This document shows positions 9,298-40,121 of a DNA stretch of 64,000 nucleotides, in pieces (position 1 is the first letter of the stretch; the number at the start of each line of letters is the position of its first letter). This DNA comes from Streptomyces sp. NBC_01689. GTDB lineage: Bacteria; Actinomycetota; Actinomycetes; Streptomycetales; Streptomycetaceae. The position numbers were made by a program, and so were the translations under genes. The stretch spans positions 8,928,001 through 8,992,000 of the forward strand of contig NZ_CP109592.1 in assembly GCF_036250675.1 (NCBI RefSeq). Reading direction: 5' to 3'. Under the pieces are notes generated by a model, which worked only from the letters and a program-made list of their open reading frames with translations, had not been told where the DNA came from and did not search any database.

Positions 9298-9321
9298 GGG
9301 GCCGGGGCCGGGGCCGGGGCC
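9298..9321. repeat. (GGGGCC)4 repeat
   Basis: Four exact copies of GGGGCC lie in the same convergent spacer (9077-9370), which holds no recognisable gene. The G-runs could form a G-quadruplex and might help stop transcription; that is inference. Confidence 0.85.
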
Positions 9322-9370
9322 GGAGCAGGTGCACCTTGTGGCGCGGCGAGGAGGTGAAGGTCCAGGCCCC

Positions 9371-10348
9371 TCAGCCGGTGGTCGGGGCGCCTCCGTCGGC
9401 GGTCCGGGCCGCGGTCTCCGGGGACGGCGTTCCGTGGTGCCGCCCCATCGGGATGACCAACGGCGTCCCGCTGACCGGGTCCGTGGTGATCCGGCAGTTC
9501 AGGTCGAAGACGTCCGCCACCGTCTTCTCGGTGATGACCTCGGCCGGCGCGCCCTCGGCGGCGATCCGTCCTGACTTCATGGCGACGACGTGGTCGGCGT
9601 AGCGGCAGGCCTGGTTGAGGTCGTGCAGCACCATCACGATCGTGCGGTCCTCCCGCCGGTTGAGGTCCGTGACCAGGTCGAGCACGTCGATCTGGTGCGC
9701 CAGGTCGAGGTAGGTCGTCGGTTCGTCGAGGAGCAGCACCTCGGTGCCCTGCGCGACGGCCATGGCGATCCAGGCACGCTGCCGCTGTCCTCCCGAGAGT
9801 TCGTCGACCGGGCGGTCCGCGTGCTCGGTCATGCCGGTGGCCGCCAGTGCCTGCCGCACGGCCTGCTCGTCGGCCCTCGACCACTGCCGCCACCAGGTCT
9901 GGTGCGGTGAGCGCCCGCGGTTGACCAGGTCCACGACGGTCAGCCCCTCGGGCGCCACCGGGCTCTGCGGCAGGATGCCGAGGCGCTGGGCGAGTTCCCT
10001 GGAAGGCAGGGAGTGCAGCGTCCGGCCGTCCAGCTCGACGCTGCCCGCCCGGGGGGCGAGCAGCCGGGCGAGGGCCCGCAACAGGGTCGATTTGCCGCAG
10101 GCGTTGGCACCGACGATCGCGGTGATGCGGCCCGGCGGGACGACCAGGTCCAGACCGTCCACCACCAGGCGGCTGTCGTACGCGAGTCGCAGCCCGCTCG
10201 CGCGCAGGTCCGGACCGGCGGCCGGGGTCGGGACGACGGGCGGGGAGCCGGCCGGTGGCGGTTCGGCCGGCCGGGTGTCCGTGGACAGGGGACCGGTGGA
10301 CAGGGAGCCGTTCGGCAAGGGTTCGACCGGCATGGGTTCGACCGACAT
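9371..10348 (-). CDS. Ferric-siderophore ABC transporter ATP-binding protein (FecE/FepC type)
   Basis: The 325-residue protein powers the adjacent FecCD permeases. It has Walker A VGANACGKST (about residue 80), the signature LSGGQRQRAW (about 180), Walker B LLLDEPTTYLD (about 205) and the H-loop VLHDLNQA, in the order and wording of the iron-siderophore/B12 importer class. An unusual Pro/Ser/Thr-rich N-terminal extension of about 45 residues, built from repeats of a Pro-Val-Glu-Pro or Ser-Thr-Gly-Pro-Leu kind, precedes the first beta strand; a strong AGGAGG ribosome site just before the ATG at 10348 supports this long form. It starts 4 nt after the permease stop and ends the import operon. 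Confidence 0.92.
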   Translation of the reverse strand: MSVEPMPVEPLPNGSLSTGPLSTDTRPAEPPPAGSPPVVPTPAAGPDLRASGLRLAYDSRLVVDGLDLVVPPGRITAIVGANACGKSTLLRALARLLAPRAGSVELDGRTLHSLPSRELAQRLGILPQSPVAPEGLTVVDLVNRGRSPHQTWWRQWSRADEQAVRQALAATGMTEHADRPVDELSGGQRQRAWIAMAVAQGTEVLLLDEPTTYLDLAHQIDVLDLVTDLNRREDRTIVMVLHDLNQACRYADHVVAMKSGRIAAEGAPAEVITEKTVADVFDLNCRITTDPVSGTPLVIPMGRHHGTPSPETAARTADGGAPTTG

Positions 10349-10352
10349 GGGA

Positions 10353-11471
10353 TCAACCTCCTGAGCCCGCGCGGTCGGCGCGGACGAGCAGCCAGAGCAG
10401 GATCGGCGCGCCGAGGACGCCGGTGACGATGCCGACCGGGAGTTCCGTGCCGGGGACGAGCGTACGGGCGATGAGATCGCCGCCGAGGACCACGAGGGCG
10501 CCGGTGAGTCCCGAGGCCACGGTCGGGGGCCAGGCGGTGCGGGCCAGCCGCTGGGCGATCTGTGGGGCGGCCAGCGCGACGAAGGCGACGGGGCCCGCCG
10601 CGGCGGTGGCGAAGGCGATCAGACCGACGCCGGTGAGCAGCACGGCGAGCCGTACGGACTGCACGCGGGTGCCCAGACCGGTGGCGATGTCGTCGCCGAG
10701 CTGGAGGGTGCGCAGCAGCCGGCCGAGCAGCAGGGCCGTCGGCAGCAGGACCGCGAGGGCCACGGCGAGGGGGCGTGTCTCGCCCCAGGTACGGCCGTTG
10801 AGGTTGCCCACCAGCCAGCCGAGGGCGGCCTGCGCCTCGAACCGCCCGCCCTTGGCCATCAGGTAGTCGGTCGCGCTCGCGCACATCCAGGAGACGCCGA
10901 TGCCGACCAGGATGATCCGGTAGCCGGTCGTGCCCCGCCGCCAGGCCAGCAGATACACGAGCAGGGCGGTCGCCAGCGCCCCGAACAGCCCGAGGGACTG
11001 GGTGCCGAGGCCGCCGTCCCAGCCGAGGACGATGCCCGCGACCACGGCGGTGCCCGCTCCCTGGGTGAGGCCGATCATGTCGGGGCTGGCCAGTGGATTG
11101 CGGGTCATGGTCTGGAAGAGCGCGCCGGAGACGCCGAACGCGATCCCGGCCAGCAGTCCGACCAGGGCGCGCGGCAGCCGCAGGTCCTGGACGACCAGCA
11201 CGGTGCCGGGGTCGCCCGAGCCGCCCAGGGCGCGGACGACGTCGGCGAAGGCGATCGGGTAGTCGCCGATGGTCAGACCCCAGCAGAACAGCAGGAAGGT
11301 GCCGACGCCGAGGACCATGCAGAGAACGACCAGGCGCGGTCGCAGGACTCCGGAGACGGGCGGCATCGTCAGCCGGTAGGCGCGGAAGCCGGAAGGGAGC
11401 GGTGGCCAGGCCGGACCCAGCCGCTCCGTGGCGGAGCCCGGCGGTCTCGTCGTGGTGGTGGAGTCCGTCAT
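10353..11471 (-). CDS. Ferric-siderophore ABC transporter permease, FecCD family (second)
   Basis: The 372-residue integral membrane protein of the BtuC/FecD/FhuB class has about nine or ten predicted helices after a 45-residue cytoplasmic N-terminus. Family marks are the LPRALVG-LLAG start, GALFQTMTRNPLASPDMIGLTQGAG, and a coupling-helix region near AAPQIAQRLA. The ATG at 11471 is one base from the stop of the other permease, which fixes the start and shows coupling; longer in-frame extensions overlap the neighbouring gene and do not look like protein. It should form the import channel as a heterodimer with the upstream permease. Confidence 0.92.
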   Translation of the reverse strand: MTDSTTTTRPPGSATERLGPAWPPLPSGFRAYRLTMPPVSGVLRPRLVVLCMVLGVGTFLLFCWGLTIGDYPIAFADVVRALGGSGDPGTVLVVQDLRLPRALVGLLAGIAFGVSGALFQTMTRNPLASPDMIGLTQGAGTAVVAGIVLGWDGGLGTQSLGLFGALATALLVYLLAWRRGTTGYRIILVGIGVSWMCASATDYLMAKGGRFEAQAALGWLVGNLNGRTWGETRPLAVALAVLLPTALLLGRLLRTLQLGDDIATGLGTRVQSVRLAVLLTGVGLIAFATAAAGPVAFVALAAPQIAQRLARTAWPPTVASGLTGALVVLGGDLIARTLVPGTELPVGIVTGVLGAPILLWLLVRADRAGSGG

Positions 11472-11472
11472 G

Positions 11473-12498
11473 TCACACCTCCGCCAGCCGCCGGCGGCGC
11501 ACCAGGGCGATGAAGAACGGGCCGCCGATGAAGGCGACGACGACTCCCGCCTGCACCTCGGTGGGCCGGGCGACGACCCGTCCGAGGATGTCCGCGGCGA
11601 GCAGCAGGCAGGGGGCGAGCACGGCCGACAGGGGGAGCAGCCAGCGGTGGTCGGGGCCGAGTCCCGCCGACCGGGCGAGGACGCGGGCGATGTGGGGGAC
11701 GACCAGACCGATGAAGACGACGGGCCCGATGACCGCGACGGCCGCGCCGGTGAGCAAGGTGATCGCGGCGACGCCCTGGAGCCGGACCAGGCCCAGCCGC
11801 CGGCCGAGTGAGGCCGCCACGTCGTCGCCGAGGGCCAGGCTGTTGAGGGCCGGCGCACAGGCCAGGGCCAGTGCGCCGCCCACGGCCAGGAAGGGCAGGA
11901 TGCGCAGTACGGTGGCTCCGTCCTGGTCGGCCATGGAGCCTGCCGACCAGAAGCGGTAACGGTCCAGCGCGTCCGGGTCGGTGAGGGCGATCGCGCTGGT
12001 GAGCGAGGACAGCAACGAGGTCACCGCGACTCCGGAGAGCGCGAGTTTGACCGGGGTCGGACCGGATCGCCCCAGCCTGCCGAGGAGGTAGACCAACACG
12101 CTGGCGGCCAGGGCGCCGGCGAACGCGAACCACACATATCCGTAGAACGATCCGAGCCCCAGCACGCCGACGGCCAGCACGATGGCGAAGGAGGCTCCGG
12201 CGCTGACCCCGAGCACTCCGGGGTCGGCGAGCGGATTGCGCGTCAGCGCCTGCATCAGCGCGCCGGACAGCCCGAGCGCCGCTCCGGCCGACAGACCCAG
12301 TGCCGTGCGCGGAACGCGCGCCGTCCACACGATGTTCTCCACGAGGCGGCTGGGCGGGTGACCGAACAGCGCCCGGACCACCTGGTCCAGTGGGATTCCG
12401 GCGGCGCCGACGGCGATCGACAGCAGACAGAGCCCGGCCAGGGCAGTGCCCAGCGATGTCATGAGAAGGACGGGGCGTATCCGCTTGCCCCCGCTCAC
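11473..12498 (-). CDS. Ferric-siderophore ABC transporter permease, FecCD family (first)
   Basis: The 341-residue permease is the first gene of the three-gene import operon. It has the classic FecCD sequence VPRTALGLSAGAALGLSGALMQALTRNPLADPGVLGVSAGAS and the later GPVVFIGLVVPHIAR coupling-helix motif, with about nine hydrophobic segments. Start choice: a GTG at 12498 has GGAG at suitable spacing, while a TTG at 12519 is also in frame and would add seven residues. An iron box lies 26 nt upstream of the chosen start. Together with the other permease, the ATPase and the binding lipoprotein at 970 it makes a complete ferric-siderophore importer. Confidence 0.92.
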   Translation of the reverse strand: MSGGKRIRPVLLMTSLGTALAGLCLLSIAVGAAGIPLDQVVRALFGHPPSRLVENIVWTARVPRTALGLSAGAALGLSGALMQALTRNPLADPGVLGVSAGASFAIVLAVGVLGLGSFYGYVWFAFAGALAASVLVYLLGRLGRSGPTPVKLALSGVAVTSLLSSLTSAIALTDPDALDRYRFWSAGSMADQDGATVLRILPFLAVGGALALACAPALNSLALGDDVAASLGRRLGLVRLQGVAAITLLTGAAVAVIGPVVFIGLVVPHIARVLARSAGLGPDHRWLLPLSAVLAPCLLLAADILGRVVARPTEVQAGVVVAFIGGPFFIALVRRRRLAEV

Positions 12499-12524
12499 CT
12501 TACGGTCTCCAACGGCCAACTCCC

Positions 12525-12543
12525 TTAGGTTAGGCAGGCCTTA
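12525..12543. promoter_or_regulatory. DtxR/IdeR-type iron box before the import operon
   Basis: TTAGGTTAGGCAGGCCTTA matches the first 11 bases of the iron-box consensus exactly and 15 of 19 overall. The position, just upstream of the permease start, fits iron repression of the import operon. Confidence 0.8.
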
Positions 12544-12588
12544 ATCGTAGTGGGCGCCATCCGGATCTCCGAGACAAGGACCTTTTGA

Positions 12589-12607
12589 TTAGGTAATCCT
12601 TACCTTA
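12589..12607. promoter_or_regulatory. DtxR/IdeR-type iron box before the NRPS
   Basis: TTAGGTAATCCTTACCTTA is a near-perfect palindrome with TTAGGTAA and TTACCTTA arms, although only 13 of 19 bases match the consensus. It lies 58 nt before the NRPS start in the divergent spacer, 45 bp from the box serving the import operon, so each operon seems to have its own operator. Confidence 0.8.
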
Positions 12608-12665
12608 GTATGGCCGCGTTCCTCCGGCCGAGCCGGTTCCGCGCATTCGAAAGGCACGGTCAGCT

Positions 12666-34910
<22,245 letters not shown>

Positions 34911-34972
34911 TCCTCCGCGGTCCGCGGTCCCACGATGTCCCTGTTTCACCGAGAGATGACGAGGAACTCCTG

Positions 34973-35188
34973 ATGACCAACCCGTTCGAGAACCCCGACG
35001 GCGTCTACTCCGTGCTGGTCAACGACGAGGGCCAGTACAGCCTGTGGCCCGACTTCGTCGACGTGCCGGCCGGCTGGACCGTCGTGCACGGTCCGGGACC
35101 GCGCCAGGAATGCCTGGAACACATCGAGACCCACTGGACCGACATGCGGCCCAAGAGCCTGGTGGAGAGCATGGAGCGGGCGGACTGA
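34973..35188 (+). CDS. MbtH-like protein
   Basis: The 71-residue protein is of the MbtH family, which binds NRPS adenylation domains and is often needed for their folding or activity. The diagnostic pattern is complete: NPFENPDG at the start, [13 protein letters not shown] in the middle, and the [18 protein letters not shown] end with the conserved Trp residues. It starts 62 nt after the NRPS stop with GAGGAACTCCTG just upstream and is very likely co-transcribed with it. Confidence 0.97.
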   Translation: MTNPFENPDGVYSVLVNDEGQYSLWPDFVDVPAGWTVVHGPGPRQECLEHIETHWTDMRPKSLVESMERAD

Positions 35189-35197
35189 CCGCGGCGG

Positions 35198-35452
35198 ATG
35201 CTCAGTACGCGACTGACGAACGCGCGCTTCGTCACCATGGACCCGTCCCGTCCGGTCGCCCACGGTCTCGGCATCTGGCACGGCCGGATCGTGGGCCTGG
35301 ACGAGGAGGTGACCGCACTGCCCGCCCGCCGGGTGGTGGACCTGCGGGGCTACGCCGGCAACGGGGTCGAACTGTTCAGCGCGGGATGGACTTACGGGGA
35401 ATTCGTGGACGGCAACGGGGCCTTCCACACCGGAGCCGTACCGATCTGCTGA
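35198..35452 (+). pseudogene. Amidohydrolase N-terminal fragment
   Basis: A small frame of 84 codons starts 9 nt after the MbtH stop. Its first 50 residues look like the N-terminus of a metal-dependent amidohydrolase (NARFVTMDPSRPVAHGLGI, then GRIVGLDEE and RRVVDLRG). The metal-binding HxH segment that should follow is absent and the frame ends shortly after, in unrelated Gly-rich sequence. It is either a truncated remnant or a small expressed protein; no strong ribosome site is seen. The family call rests only on the N-terminal segment. Confidence 0.5.
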
Positions 35453-36001
35453 CCGGCCGTCCCGTGGCGCGGGAGCGGGTCCTGGACGGGTGGGGGAGGG
35501 CGAGGACCCGCGGCGTCGGGCCGAGGGCCTGCCGGGGGAACCGGCCCGCGGCCCGGCGCCGTCGCCGGTGTGCCGCGGTCCCCGCCGTCTCCGTGGTACG
35601 GGCCGACGGGCACGGCGCGCCGGCCGGGGCGCCCTGCTCCCTCGCCTCCGAGGGCCCGAACTCCGTCGTGGGCGGCCGACACCCCTCAGCGGTCGTCCCC
35701 CGGCGCCGGGTCCGTGTCACGCAGCGCCCCCGCGGAGAACCAGTTCAGGGCCAGTACCAGGAGCCGGACGAGCGGGGCCGGACGGCGGCCCACGCCGTCG
35801 GTGACGCCCACCGCGACGCACAGGGCCGGCGGGGGCAGCGCCGCGGTGAGCAGACGTGGCAGGCCGAGAGAGCCGCTCCGGCCGGTCACCGGGCCTCGAC
35901 CGGTGCCGGGTCGGGACAGCTGAGCCGCGCGTCGTCGCGCAAGGCGGCCGGCAGGAGCCGGTCGTCGTCACCGAGTTGGTACGCGGGACCGCACGGGTCG
36001 C
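35453..36001. other. Degenerate stretch without a recognisable gene
   Basis: About 550 bases between two gene fragments hold no frame that reads like a protein. The minus-strand frame 35686-35889 has one hydrophobic stretch, but its start and family are unclear. Codon usage is disordered compared with the flanks, which fits eroded coding sequence, perhaps the lost N-terminal half of the MFS gene that follows. Confidence 0.5.
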
Positions 36002-36676
36002 GTGCGCCGCGGCGGTGTTCCCCTGGTCGAACCGGCCCTGCTGCGCGGCCGCGTGCTCCCCGCCGTGCCGGCCACCTCGACGCTCTTCTTCGCGGTCATG
36101 AACGGCGTCATGATCACCGTGGTCCTCCAGCTGGAGCTCGGGCTGCGTCGCGGTCCGCTCACCGCGGGGCTGACCCTGCTGCCGTGGTCCGCCGGGCTGG
36201 CCGTCGTGTCGTGGGCCGCCGGCGCGTACCTGGTCCCGCGCTACGGGACCCGTGTCATGCACGCGGGGGTCGCCACCCTCGCCGTCGGGCTCGGCGGTGC
36301 CGTTCTCGCCTACCGCGCCGCCCCACCCGGCACGTACCCGGACGCGCTGCCGCGCGCGCTCGTCGTGGCGGGCCTGGGCACCGGTCTGTTCACCCCGCCG
36401 TTCTTCACCGCGGCGCTGAGCGGCGTCGGCCCGCAGGAGACCGGTTCGGCGGCCGGGCTCCTCAACGCCGTCCAGCAGTCGGGCGGCACCCTCGGCGTGG
36501 CGGTGGTCGGAGGCGTGTACCTGGCCGGCGACGGCACCTCCCGCGACGCCGCGCAGACCGCTCTCGGCACGGCGGGAGCCGTCCTGGCCGCGACCGGGGT
36601 CGCCGCGGTCACCATGACGGCGCGGCCACGGAACCGGGCCGGTGCCCTCGGCCGGGTGGGGGACCACCGCCGGTGA
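36002..36676 (+). pseudogene. DHA2-type MFS transporter, C-terminal half only
   Basis: The frame carries about 224 residues that match the second half of a 14-helix drug:proton antiporter: a loop with GGVPLVEPALL, then helices including VMITVVLQLELG, the GLTLLPWSAGLAV segment, GLGTGLFTPPFF, and the family's ETGSAAGLLNAVQQSGGTLGVAVVG motif near the end. The N-terminal seven helices and motif A (GxxxDRxGRR) are missing upstream, so the gene is a remnant. Next to an NRPS siderophore operon, a DHA2 transporter would be a natural siderophore exporter, so this may be a lost export route. The GTG at 36002 is only the first possible codon. Confidence 0.75.
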
Positions 36677-36683
36677 ACGGCCG

Positions 36684-37520
36684 TCAGGGGGTGGGGGCGC
36701 GCCGCTCCAGGGCGTCGTGGATGTGGCGGCCCACCAGGGCTCCGCCGAAGACGACGAATCCGACGCCGATGAGCCACGACTGCACGACGAGAACGGTACC
36801 GACGGTCCCGTAGCTGATGGCGTTGTTCACGATCAGCGGCGAGAACACGACGTACGAGAACCCGCGCAGGCCGACCAGGCCCGCCATCGTGGCCACCGCC
36901 CCCGGCAGCAGCGCGGGCCACGGCACGCGCTCGCCGAGCAGGAAGTGCTGCCCCCACCAGAAGAACAGGACGCCGAAGAAGACCGTGAGCGCGACCCGCA
37001 CGATGGTCTCGGTGAGCCCCCCGACCAGCACCGCGCCGCTCTCCGCCTCGCTGAACAGATAAGCGGTCAGGGCGGCGAGCCACACCACGCGGCGCCACGC
37101 GTGGTGCCACGGCCCCGCGGGGATCTCCCAGATCCTCTCGTAGCCGTTCTGGACGCTCGCGGCGAAGCTGACCCCGAACAGCGCGACGGCGAGCACACTG
37201 AAGGCGCTGGTCGTGCTCAGCACCCTCCGTGGCGCGGAGAACAGCTTCTCCACCGCGTCCGCCGGGTGTCCCGACAGGCTCATGCCGTCGATCACCCAGA
37301 GGGCGAACCCACGGTGTTCGAACGGGGCCGCCGCCGCGACGACGATCAGCAGCGGTGTCAGGGTGACCAGGCTCAGGGCCGCGAACCCCATGGCCCGGTG
37401 CAGCAGCTCCAGTTCGCCGCCGTGCTGCCAGAGGCGGCCGAGAGCCGAGTCGTGCCAGACGGCTCTCGGGGTCCGGCGCCGCGGCCGTCCGGGCCGCGGC
37501 GCGTCGGAGGGGTCCGTCAT
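36684..37520 (-). CDS. YihY/BrkB family membrane protein
   Basis: The 278-residue protein has about six transmembrane segments in the arrangement of the YihY/BrkB (PF03631) family: an N-terminal region with FAALSLVTLTPLLIVVAA, the NGYERIWEIPAGPW segment between helices, and late helices around SYVVFSPLIVNNAISYGTVG. Family function is unsettled; members are often described as inner-membrane or virulence-associated proteins. The ATG at 37520 has GAGG upstream and gives a normal cytoplasmic N-terminus rich in Arg and Pro. It runs convergently into the MFS remnant, ending 7 nt from it. Confidence 0.85.
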   Translation of the reverse strand: MTDPSDAPRPGRPRRRTPRAVWHDSALGRLWQHGGELELLHRAMGFAALSLVTLTPLLIVVAAAAPFEHRGFALWVIDGMSLSGHPADAVEKLFSAPRRVLSTTSAFSVLAVALFGVSFAASVQNGYERIWEIPAGPWHHAWRRVVWLAALTAYLFSEAESGAVLVGGLTETIVRVALTVFFGVLFFWWGQHFLLGERVPWPALLPGAVATMAGLVGLRGFSYVVFSPLIVNNAISYGTVGTVLVVQSWLIGVGFVVFGGALVGRHIHDALERRAPTP

Positions 37521-37731
37521 GCGCACCTCGCTTCCGGGCGTCTCCGAGGCCTTTGGCTGCCTCCCGCGCGCCGAAAGGCTCCCGGCATCTGGCGCTCCTT
37601 CCCTGAGCCGGCACCCACGGACGGCCGAGCCGGAGGTCCGGCCCAGCCGCCTGGGGGAACGTTGACGGTTTCCCGCCCCGCTCGCGCGCCAAACCCGCCC
37701 CGGCGGCCTGTCACCCCGGCGGCCCGTCACC

Positions 37732-40047
37732 TCACCGGCCGGGCGGTCTCTCCGGCGGGAGCACCGGTGTTGACGACGAAACGCGCACATGGTCCACCTC
37801 GCGCGGACGGCGCGCGGGAGGCCGGGGCAGGCCACGACGGTGGAGTTCCACCGCCACGGGCACCGCCGTGAAGACGGACGAGTACGTGCCGACCGCGAGC
37901 CCGATGAGCAGGGCGAGCGCGAAGTCCGTCAGCGAATCCCCGCCGAGGACCGCCAGGGCGGTGAGGATGAGGGCCGCACCCATGCCCGTGTTGACGGTAC
38001 GCGGCAGTGTCTGCAGGATCGCGCGGTCGGCGACCTCCGCCAGCGGCTTCCCGGCGTCGCGCCGGCGCAACTCCCTGATCCGGTCGAATACGACGACCGA
38101 GTCGTTGACCGAGTAGCCGACGACGGTGAGGAGGGCGGCCAGGAAGACGCCGTCGACGGGTTTGCCGAGCCAGGCGAAGACACCGACGAGGATGAGCACG
38201 TCGTGCGCGAGGGACGCGACCGCCGCGGTGCCGAAGAGCCAGCGGAATCGGGCCGCGAGGTAGAGCAGCTGGGCACCGAGCGCCACGGCCAGCGCGATCA
38301 GGGCGTTGCGTCGCAGTTCCTCGCCGAGACTGGGGCCGATCAGCTCGTCGCGCACCTTGTCCGCGCCATCGCCGAGCGCGCCGACGGTCCGGGTGACCGC
38401 GGCGGCTTCGGCCACGGTCAACTCCCCGGCGCGCACGGTGAGTCCGCTGTCCCCGGAGGTCTGGACGACGGCTCCGGCGACTCCCGCGCGGGCCAGGTCG
38501 GCGCGGGCGCGTTCCGGGTCCACGGGGACGCCGGTGGTGTACTCCAGCAGGCGTCCGCCGGTGAAGTCGATGCCGAACTGCAGGCCGCGCACCGCGATCC
38601 CCGCCGAGGCGAGCACGAGGACGGCGGCGGAAGCGGCCAGCCAGCGGCGCGGTCGGCGCATCAGACCCGGTCCCCGGCGCAGGAGACGTTCCCGGACCCG
38701 GCCGGGTGTCGCGACGCCCGTCACGCCCGGTCGGCGGCGCGCCCACCGGCGGGACGCGGCGTGCTCGGCGAGCACACGCGTGACCACCAACGCGCTGAAC
38801 ATCGACGCCACGACACCGATGCCGAGGGTGACACCGAAGCCCCGGACCGGCCCCGAGGCGAGGAAGAACAGCAGCACGGCCGCGATCAGCGTCGTGATGT
38901 TGGAGTCGGCGATCGCGCTGAAGGCGTTGCGGAATCCGGCGGTGAGGGCCGAGCGCGTACTGGGCCGGCGCCGGGTGGTGTACTCCTCGCGGGCGCGTTC
39001 GAAGACGAGCACGTTGGCGTCCACGGCCATGCCGATCGCCAGCACGAATCCGGCCAGGCCGGGAAGGGTCAGCGTGGCACCGAGGGCGGCCAGCGCGGCG
39101 TACGAGATCAAGCCGTGGCAGAGCAGGGCCACCGCGGCCAGGAATCCCATCACCCGATAGACGCCGATGATGAACAGCGAGGTCAGGGCGGTGCCGATGA
39201 CCGCGGCCCAGGCACTTGCGGTGATGGCGCGTGCCCCCAGGGTGGGTCCGACGGTGTGCTGTTCGACGGTCTCGACCGGAACGGGAAGCGCGCCGCCGTT
39301 GATGAGCAGGGCCAGCTCCCGGGCCTCGGCGTCGTCGAAGGAACCGGTGATCCGGGTGGAGCCGCCCGGGATGCCCGTCCCGCAGGACACCGACGGGTCG
39401 ATCTGCGGAGCGGAGATGATCCTGTCGTCGAGGACGATCGCGACGCGGCGTGCCGGGTCACCGGCCGGACGGCAGGCGGCCTCCCCGGTCAGCCGGGTCC
39501 ACCGGTCACGGCCCGCGCGGTCGAAGTCGAGGGTCACGTGCCAGCCGGCGCCCGTCTCCTGGTCGAAGCGCGCGGCGGCGCCCTTGACGTCCTTTCCGGT
39601 CAGGGCGCTGTTCCCGGCGAGGCGCAGACGGTGTCCCGACTCGTCGGGCAGGACGCGTTCCCGGGCGTTCCCGCGCCGGTCTGCCGGGCCGTCGGCCGTG
39701 CCGAGCACCGGGTGGAAGGTGAGCTGCGCGGTACGGCCCAGCACACCGGCCGCCTCCTCGGGGTCCCGTACTCCCGGCAGTTCGACGATGATCCGGTTGC
39801 TGCCGGAGCGGACGAGGGTGGGTTCGGCGACGCCCAGCGCGTCGACGCGCCCGCGGAGCACCTCCAGCGTGCGGTCCGTCGCCTCACGGCCCGCCTCGGC
39901 CGACGGGGTGGAGCGGGTCTCCAGGACGATCTGGGTGCCGCCGCGCAGATCGAGTCCGAGACGGACCGGCACGGTGCAGGCGATGTACGACGACAGGGCG
40001 ATCACGGCGAGGGCGAGCAGCGCCCTCACCCGGGTGGAGCGGATCAA
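37732..40047 (-). CDS. secDF: SecD-SecF fusion protein (preprotein translocase accessory subunit)
   Basis: The 771-residue protein carries SecD and SecF in one chain: the SecD half with LGLDLRGGTQIVLE near the N-terminus, the P1 periplasmic region with VELPGV, and the six-helix block with GMAVDANVLVFER; then the SecF half with GIDFTGGRLLEY and GYSVNDSVVVFDRIRE. These are RND-fold membrane proteins that pull secreted proteins through SecYEG using the proton-motive force. The TTG at 40047 was chosen because GGAGG lies upstream at correct spacing and the sequence then begins directly with the first helix; the longer in-frame extension is compositionally unlike protein. Streptomycetes usually also have separate secD and secF genes, so this is probably an extra copy. 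Confidence 0.92.
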   Translation of the reverse strand: MIRSTRVRALLALAVIALSSYIACTVPVRLGLDLRGGTQIVLETRSTPSAEAGREATDRTLEVLRGRVDALGVAEPTLVRSGSNRIIVELPGVRDPEEAAGVLGRTAQLTFHPVLGTADGPADRRGNARERVLPDESGHRLRLAGNSALTGKDVKGAAARFDQETGAGWHVTLDFDRAGRDRWTRLTGEAACRPAGDPARRVAIVLDDRIISAPQIDPSVSCGTGIPGGSTRITGSFDDAEARELALLINGGALPVPVETVEQHTVGPTLGARAITASAWAAVIGTALTSLFIIGVYRVMGFLAAVALLCHGLISYAALAALGATLTLPGLAGFVLAIGMAVDANVLVFERAREEYTTRRRPSTRSALTAGFRNAFSAIADSNITTLIAAVLLFFLASGPVRGFGVTLGIGVVASMFSALVVTRVLAEHAASRRWARRRPGVTGVATPGRVRERLLRRGPGLMRRPRRWLAASAAVLVLASAGIAVRGLQFGIDFTGGRLLEYTTGVPVDPERARADLARAGVAGAVVQTSGDSGLTVRAGELTVAEAAAVTRTVGALGDGADKVRDELIGPSLGEELRRNALIALAVALGAQLLYLAARFRWLFGTAAVASLAHDVLILVGVFAWLGKPVDGVFLAALLTVVGYSVNDSVVVFDRIRELRRRDAGKPLAEVADRAILQTLPRTVNTGMGAALILTALAVLGGDSLTDFALALLIGLAVGTYSSVFTAVPVAVELHRRGLPRPPARRPREVDHVRVSSSTPVLPPERPPGR

Positions 40048-40121
40048 CGGTGGGCCTCCGGCGGGCACACCGCGAGCGCGGTCGGCGCGGTCGCGGCGAA
40101 CGAGGGGGAACGGGACGGGTG

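Noticed and set aside
12525..12607. One long iron-box array in the divergent spacer
   Set aside because: There are two separate 19-bp sites 45 bp apart, each near its own promoter, rather than a continuous array.
35686..35889. Possible small minus-strand membrane protein (67 codons)
   Set aside because: It has one hydrophobic stretch but no ribosome site, no family pattern and lies in degenerate sequence between two gene fragments.
36002..36676. Complete small MFS transporter
   Set aside because: The motif A loop and first seven helices of the DHA2 family are missing upstream in all frames, so it is a remnant rather than a short transporter.
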